Shown here: positions 59,490 to 64,000 of the stretch, in pieces | Position numbering within the stretch: the first letter of the stretch is position 1 | How the letters are laid out: each line of letters starts with the position of its first letter | From: Bacteroidales bacterium | GTDB taxonomy: Bacteria > Bacteroidota > Bacteroidia > Bacteroidales > UBA932 | Reading direction: 5' to 3' | NCBI GenBank assembly: GCA_024695285.1 | Contig: JAILIM010000090.1 | Coordinates: 1-64,000 of the forward strand | DNA length: 64,000 nt | Position numbers and translations under genes: made by a program | Notes under the pieces: generated by a model | The model's input: only the letters and a program-made list of their open reading frames with translations | What the model was told of the DNA's origin: nothing | Databases searched by the model: none

Positions 59490-61835
59490 ATGAAGTTTAG
59501 AATACTTGCCCTGACCGCGCTGGCCGCCTTCCTGTACGGCGCTTGCAAACAGAACCCTGCGGAGGTAGCCGTTACCGGCATCACTCTCTCCGACGACGAC
59601 ATCGAACTGATTGAAGGCCAAACGCATACGCTGGTCGCCACAGTCCTCCCTGATAACGCCACAAACAAGGCGGTCGAATGGTCGTCAGCCGTTCCGAGCG
59701 TTGCCACCATCACCGACAACGGCGTCGTGGAGGCCCTCGCAATGGGTGCCACTACGATAACCGTAACCACACAGGATGGCGGCTATAAGGCCACCTGCCG
59801 GGTCATCGTCAAGAAAAAGCTGATTCATGTGCAGTCCGTGAGCCTTAATTTGCCCTCCATCACCCTCACGGAGGGCGGTTCGGTCATCCTGGGAGCTACC
59901 ATATCGCCCGCCAATGCCGACGACCGCTCGGTCACGTGGAGCGCATCGCCCGAATCGGTGGTTACCGTGGAGCAGGACGGACACAACGGCATTGTCACGG
60001 CCGTGGGACCCGGCGAAGGGACGGTTACCGTCACCACCAACGACGGAGGCTTCCAGGCCAGCTGTAAGGTCACGGTAGAGGCCGCCACCATCAATGTCGA
60101 ATCCGTGACCCTGGACAAGGAAACGCTGGACCTCAAGGAGGGCGAAACCGCCACGCTCACCGCCACCGTGCTGCCGGAGGACGCCACGGACAAGACCGTC
60201 AGCTGGAAGTCAACAAACCCGGACGTGGCCACTGTGGACGGGGAGGGCAATGTAACCGCCATCCAGGCCGGTCAGGCCAGCATCACGGCGTCGAGCGGAG
60301 GCAAAGAAGCCACCTGCCAGGTGACCGTGAGCAAGATTGTGGTGGATGTGGTAACGGTAAACCCTGCCACGCTGGAACTGGTGGAAGGAGACGTCTTCCA
60401 GCTCAGTGCCAGCGTGAGCCCGGCCGAAGCCGACCATACGGTGGAATGGGCCTCGCTGGATGAATCCGTCGCAAATGTCGGCCGCAACGACGGCCTAGTC
60501 ACAGCAGTGAAGGCCGGCAGCACCAAAGTCTTCGCACGCTCCAAGGCTTTCCCTGAAAAACAGGCCTACTGCGAAATCACGGTAAATCCGGACAACTCTC
60601 TGAAGAGCATTGAACTGAGTTCCGCAATAATGACCCTGCAGGTCGGGGAATCCCGCACGCTGACGGTCAACTACACCCCTTCCGACGCCGCAAACAAGAA
60701 CGTGTCATGGACTTCTTCCAACCCGTCAGTGGCGATAGTGGACAAGGACGGCACCGTCACCGCATTCTCCGAGGGCGGCGCAACGATAACCGCCACGGCG
60801 GAGGACGGCGGCCATACCGCAACTTGTGATGTTACGGTCTCCGGCAGCGCCGGGCCTATGGTGTTCTATGACCTGTTTGATGATTCCGTTCACGATTATG
60901 TGGCATATATCAACGGCGCTCCCGACCCCCGCAACGGCATCTATAATGAAGAGTTGTTCTTTTTTTCCGGTTCTCACATCGAAGGATCCGTGTACTATGG
61001 CGGCACTCTCTATACGATTGAACGCTGGTCAGAGTGGAATAGCACCGCCTCTTTCTGGCTCTGCAAAGACAGGAAACCTTTCCTCAAATTATCTATGCTC
61101 GATAGGGAAATGCAAATCCGCGAGTTATTTATCCGGGACGATTGGTTCGCGATACTTGTCGCATATCCGGGATACGAAAAACTCAGCGTGTTCCGCGTGG
61201 ACTATTCTGGGCACAGCCAGGAAATCGTCCTCGGCCCTTCCACCTGTTCGTTCCGGAATATCTACCAGCCTGCAATGGCCTGTCTGCCTGACGGTACCCT
61301 CCAGATTGTAGGACTGATTAAGGATGCGTACTCGACCTTTTATCTTGCGACATACAGCATTCCCGCTGGCAGCCAAGACCCCGGAGAGGCAACACTCCTT
61401 GACAAGAATTATTATGGACAACCGGCTATTGCCTCCGATACCAATGGTGACGTCTATATCATGGTCAATGAATACATCAACAGTGACAGCGGTTACGATA
61501 TAATACTCTACAAAAATGGCGTCCGCAACCGTGTTATCGATAACGTAAAAACCAACTACGATGGCGCGATTGCCTGCCGGAACGGACATGTCTATTGTGC
61601 CATATCCGATGTTAACGAGCAGCAGACAAAGATATACAGGGACGAAACCGTCCTTTACACAATCAACGACAAGAGGCATATCTATTATAATGACGTGCGC
61701 CCCCTGAAAGTAAGCGCTTCCGGAGACGTTTTCCTTGCCATGCGGAGCGATGACTCCGCCCTCTACAAGAACGGCGCCCTGATCTATTCCTATACATATG
61801 GGTGGACATTCTACCCTTATTGCATAATTGAGTAG
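59490..61835 (+). CDS. Lipoprotein with five BIG2 Ig-like domains and an unassigned C-terminal domain
   Basis: A 781-aa lipoprotein (MKFRILALTALAAFLYGAC). Five bacterial Ig-like group 2 domains run in tandem from residue ~27 to ~450; each has the pattern VxxVxLxxxxxxLxxGxxxTLxAxVxPxxAxxxxVxWxSxxxxVATVxxxGxVTA. The last ~330 residues (SHIEGSVYYGGTLYTIERW, LPDGTLQIVGLIKDAY, NGDVYIMVNEYIN, NGHVYCAISDVNEQQTK) look like a beta-propeller. The coding sequence for this part is visibly more AT-rich than the Ig part. It follows the fimbrillin-TIM-barrel gene by 14 bp. A surface binding role is inferred; no enzyme motif is seen. Confidence 0.8.
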   Translation: MKFRILALTALAAFLYGACKQNPAEVAVTGITLSDDDIELIEGQTHTLVATVLPDNATNKAVEWSSAVPSVATITDNGVVEALAMGATTITVTTQDGGYKATCRVIVKKKLIHVQSVSLNLPSITLTEGGSVILGATISPANADDRSVTWSASPESVVTVEQDGHNGIVTAVGPGEGTVTVTTNDGGFQASCKVTVEAATINVESVTLDKETLDLKEGETATLTATVLPEDATDKTVSWKSTNPDVATVDGEGNVTAIQAGQASITASSGGKEATCQVTVSKIVVDVVTVNPATLELVEGDVFQLSASVSPAEADHTVEWASLDESVANVGRNDGLVTAVKAGSTKVFARSKAFPEKQAYCEITVNPDNSLKSIELSSAIMTLQVGESRTLTVNYTPSDAANKNVSWTSSNPSVAIVDKDGTVTAFSEGGATITATAEDGGHTATCDVTVSGSAGPMVFYDLFDDSVHDYVAYINGAPDPRNGIYNEELFFFSGSHIEGSVYYGGTLYTIERWSEWNSTASFWLCKDRKPFLKLSMLDREMQIRELFIRDDWFAILVAYPGYEKLSVFRVDYSGHSQEIVLGPSTCSFRNIYQPAMACLPDGTLQIVGLIKDAYSTFYLATYSIPAGSQDPGEATLLDKNYYGQPAIASDTNGDVYIMVNEYINSDSGYDIILYKNGVRNRVIDNVKTNYDGAIACRNGHVYCAISDVNEQQTKIYRDETVLYTINDKRHIYYNDVRPLKVSASGDVFLAMRSDDSALYKNGALIYSYTYGWTFYPYCIIE

Positions 61836-61858
61836 GCTCTCACAACCGGGATATTGAA

Positions 61859-63058
61859 ATGGGACGTATCCGGTACATTCTTGTTCTTTTATTCCTGGCC
61901 GTCTTGTCCCTTATCCCGACTGCGGCCAGGGGACAGGGACATCTTGTCTCCGTACTGGAAGAACGCGACCTGACACTTGAGCAGCAGTTGGACTCCGTGA
62001 TTGTTGAGTTTGGGCTTGCCGTCGACAAGGACGACATTGCCGTCGCTTTCAAACTGCTGCGCCGGTTCGGAGGAACAACCCGCTGCACTGCATTGAAATA
62101 CAGGACGCTGGACCCAAGGGGACGCGATATCGAAGCATCGGGCATAGTGGCATATCCGCTGAACAAGAAAATACGCGGAGTCGTGGAAATGTGCCCGTAC
62201 AACAGGGAAAAGAGACTCTGCGGCTCCGCACGTATGTACTCAACGGAGATTCTTGTCGCGTCACTGGGATACGTCACGATTATGCCGGACCTTATTGGGT
62301 ACGGGGTGACGGACAGCCTGACCGTGGCATATCAGATGAGCGGGAACTCCGCCATTCTTTCCGCCCACCTTAGGCTTGCAGCAGAAGAGTACTTCGAAAA
62401 CGAACTGCACCTCAAACTGCCGCCCAAGTCATATCTGTTTGGCTATTCACTCGGCGCGCCCAGTGCGGTGGCGCTTGCCGGGCTGTATTGTTCCGACCCT
62501 TTATACGGAGTGAAAGTAAAGGCCCTATGCGTGGGCGGAGGCGCCTACAACCCCCGCCTTGCCCTGGAAAGATCCATGCAGAAGGGAACCGTCAACTATC
62601 TTATCTATCCTTCCATTCTAAGAAGTCTCAATGCCTGGTGCGATGCCGGACTGGACCCCGCAAAGATCTTCCAGGGCAGAGTGCTGGAAGACTATGAAAC
62701 GTTGTCGTCCAGCACTCTGAACCCAAGGGAAATGGCCGGAGTTTACGGAGATGACCTGCATGCCTACATGCGTCCAGAGTTATTCACTCCGGACGGCACT
62801 CCGGAGTTGGAGCGTATCAAATCATTGATGGACAGCTTTGCCGTTCCCGGGCCTGACAGCCAGCCGATTCCAAAATCCGTCAAGGTCGTGATACGGCATT
62901 CCGTGAACGATGATATAATACCCGTGGCCTGTTCGGACCTGCTATACTACCAGATAAAGCAATCCGTTCCATCGGTACGGTATCACCGGGACCGCAAGGG
63001 CACGCATTACGAGACGGCAGTCCGCTCCTTCAGCGACCTGATATGGCTTCTGCTGTAA
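61859..63058 (+). CDS. Exported alpha/beta hydrolase (secretory lipase-like)
   Basis: A 399-aa protein with signal peptide (LVLLFLAVLSLIPTAARG). The alpha/beta-hydrolase nucleophile elbow is YLFGYSLGAPSAV (G-Y-S-L-G). The acid is probably the Asp in RHSVNDDIIPV and the base the His in KGTHYETA, so the triad is complete. MPDLIGYGVTDSL forms the segment before the elbow, as in secretory lipases and related esterases. It follows the BIG2 gene by 23 bp and ends the run of large surface genes. Ester substrate unknown. Confidence 0.82.
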   Translation: MGRIRYILVLLFLAVLSLIPTAARGQGHLVSVLEERDLTLEQQLDSVIVEFGLAVDKDDIAVAFKLLRRFGGTTRCTALKYRTLDPRGRDIEASGIVAYPLNKKIRGVVEMCPYNREKRLCGSARMYSTEILVASLGYVTIMPDLIGYGVTDSLTVAYQMSGNSAILSAHLRLAAEEYFENELHLKLPPKSYLFGYSLGAPSAVALAGLYCSDPLYGVKVKALCVGGGAYNPRLALERSMQKGTVNYLIYPSILRSLNAWCDAGLDPAKIFQGRVLEDYETLSSSTLNPREMAGVYGDDLHAYMRPELFTPDGTPELERIKSLMDSFAVPGPDSQPIPKSVKVVIRHSVNDDIIPVACSDLLYYQIKQSVPSVRYHRDRKGTHYETAVRSFSDLIWLLL

Positions 63059-63140
63059 CCGACGCATAAGCATCCTGACAACCGGAAAACGATGCAGAAT
63101 GAAATCCACCTGCTGGACAGCCTGAAGTGAACTGCGCCCA

Positions 63141-63171
63141 TTTGACATTGTTGGAATAAGTGTTATCTTTG
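63141..63171 (+). promoter_or_regulatory. Consensus promoter for the 48-aa peptide and fimbrillin-like lipoprotein
   Basis: TTTG (63141-63144), 19-base spacer, TATCTTTG (63164-63171). The first gene starts at 63206. A short palindrome AAGAATTATTCTT (63181-63193) lies in the leader. The upstream part of the gap (63059-63140) shows nothing supportable. Confidence 0.7.
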
Positions 63172-63205
63172 TGGCTCTTAAAGAATTATTCTTAATCATA
63201 ATAAT

Positions 63206-63352
63206 ATGAAAAAAGACCTTCCAATTAAGTATGTTTCACCTGAGGTGAGTGTGGACTCCTGCTTCTGGCAGCAGACCGTGCTTGCCGCTTCCATTTCCGT
63301 TCAGGGCATAGGTATCAATGATGCCGAGGAAATAGAATGGAATGTTTTCTAA
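63206..63352 (+). CDS. Short peptide gene, 48 aa, ahead of a fimbrillin-like lipoprotein
   Basis: Encodes a peptide starting MKKDLPIKYVSPEVSVDSC and ending DAEEIEWNVF. It resembles the short genes at 48-51 kb in size, in the N-terminal Y-x-x-P segment followed by an alternating hydrophobic strand, in an acidic/tryptophan C-terminus, and in sitting directly before a large surface lipoprotein. There is a consensus promoter upstream and 13 bp to the next ATG. No signal peptide is apparent. Function unknown. Confidence 0.6.
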   Translation: MKKDLPIKYVSPEVSVDSCFWQQTVLAASISVQGIGINDAEEIEWNVF

Positions 63353-63365
63353 AATGCGACGTGCG

Positions 63366-64000
63366 ATGAAAAAGTTTTTGTTTTTCGCCGCCTTCGCCGC
63401 GGCTCTTACACTTTCTTCATGTAACAAGGAAGTCCAGAACGATGCCCCCGTTGAATTCCGTACGGTACACTTCAACGCCCTTCCCACAGAAACCAAAACC
63501 ATTTTCGGAGAGAAGAACGGCTCTAAGTTCCCCGTCCTCTGGCAGGAAGGAGACAAGATTAGCCCATCTTTGAACTTTGCCAGTCCAAGTTCCGGAAATT
63601 ACATTACAGTCACACCTTCCGCAGACGGAACAAGTGCAAGTTTTGACGGAGAATTCGCCGACGCCGAGTCTTACCGGTTCATCTTCGTAAGTCCTGCTGT
63701 GACTTTCAAGTCCATCAACCAGACAAACAAGACCGTTATGGTTGAGTTCCCTTCCGGACAGACCTCGACAGCGGCATCTCCTGACCCGGCAGCCCAGATT
63801 CTGTTTGCCGACACCGGAGAGATGTCCACTATTCCGGATCCCGTCAATTTGACTTTCTCTCATCTTTCCGCCTACCTTCACATCAAATTCACGAATGTCA
63901 GTCTCGGCAGCGCCGTAGTACAGGCAGTCAATATCTCACACCAGGACAGTCCCCTCGCCGGCCGTATTTTCTATAATTTCGAATCCGGCACTTTTGAAGC
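63366..64000 (+). CDS. Fimbrillin-like lipoprotein (partial, C-terminus off the right edge)
   Basis: The visible ~211 residues begin with a lipoprotein signal (MKKFLFFAAFAAALTLSSC) and continue as a fimbrillin-like domain: VHFNALPTETKTIFGEKNG, FPVLWQEGDKISPSLNF, SYRFIFVSPAVTFKS and LTFSHLSAYLHIKFTNV, matching the pattern of the N-terminal parts of the other fimbrillin-like lipoproteins here. An in-frame ATG at 63354 would add four residues. What follows the fimbrillin part is beyond the window. Confidence 0.82.
   Translation, partial: MKKFLFFAAFAAALTLSSCNKEVQNDAPVEFRTVHFNALPTETKTIFGEKNGSKFPVLWQEGDKISPSLNFASPSSGNYITVTPSADGTSASFDGEFADAESYRFIFVSPAVTFKSINQTNKTVMVEFPSGQTSTAASPDPAAQILFADTGEMSTIPDPVNLTFSHLSAYLHIKFTNVSLGSAVVQAVNISHQDSPLAGRIFYNFESGTFE

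Overview
The window comes from a GC-rich member of the Bacteroidales (Bacteroidota). The signs are three outer-membrane SusC-type receptors with SusD partners, many lipoproteins with a Cys-terminated signal peptide, fimbrillin-like (Mfa/FimA-type) domains, and promoters with the Bacteroidota -7 box TAnnTTTG. Genus cannot be fixed from the sequence alone. I saw no rRNA, tRNA, CRISPR array or phage genes.

Region 1 (1-12945) is a polysaccharide utilisation locus read outwards from a divergent promoter near 9.95-10.0 kb. Leftward: a small lipoprotein, a BNR_4-family lipoprotein (possible polysaccharide lyase or glycosidase), a calcineurin-like phosphoesterase, SusC, SusD, and a second TonB-dependent receptor cut by the window edge. 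Rightward: GH88 unsaturated glucuronyl hydrolase, KduI and a DUF4861 lipoprotein, which points to a uronate-containing polymer.

Region 2 (12949-25798) is mostly core and regulatory: a sigma-54 activator-like response regulator without a DNA-binding domain, cmk-ispH, then a long + strand run starting with efp and passing through an exported nucleoside hydrolase-like protein to a signalling module (RelA/SpoT synthetase, separate HD hydrolase, APH-like kinase, sensor PP2C phosphatase with ATPase domain, STAS protein). A strong hairpin separates this from a prolyl oligopeptidase lipoprotein.

Region 3 (25.8-57.1 kb) looks like one LacI-controlled locus. A palindromic element, TGTGT-N4-ACACA, sits at promoters or between genes at about 25.87, 42.52, 48.11, 51.31 and 52.52 kb, with a spacing variant at 31.17 kb. 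A LacI-family gene (51374-52444) lies between two of the sites. Candidate targets are a GH63/MGH1-like glycosidase, a LamG-esterase operon, a SusCD operon with two endonuclease/exonuclease/phosphatase (EEP) proteins, an operon of short peptides and two paralogous ~950-aa repeat lipoproteins, and a sugar-acid operon (SDR, divergent Nramp-family transporter, PfkB kinase, 6-phosphogluconate dehydrogenase). An Rpn-family nuclease gene sits inside the locus as a probable mobile passenger.

Region 4 (57.3-64 kb) encodes surface lipoproteins: a fimbrillin/lamin-tail/TIM-barrel fusion, a five-BIG2 protein, an alpha/beta hydrolase, and a 48-aa peptide ahead of a fimbrillin-like lipoprotein that runs off the right edge. 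The short peptides (47, 47, 52 and 48 aa) ahead of large surface lipoproteins are the least explained element in the window.
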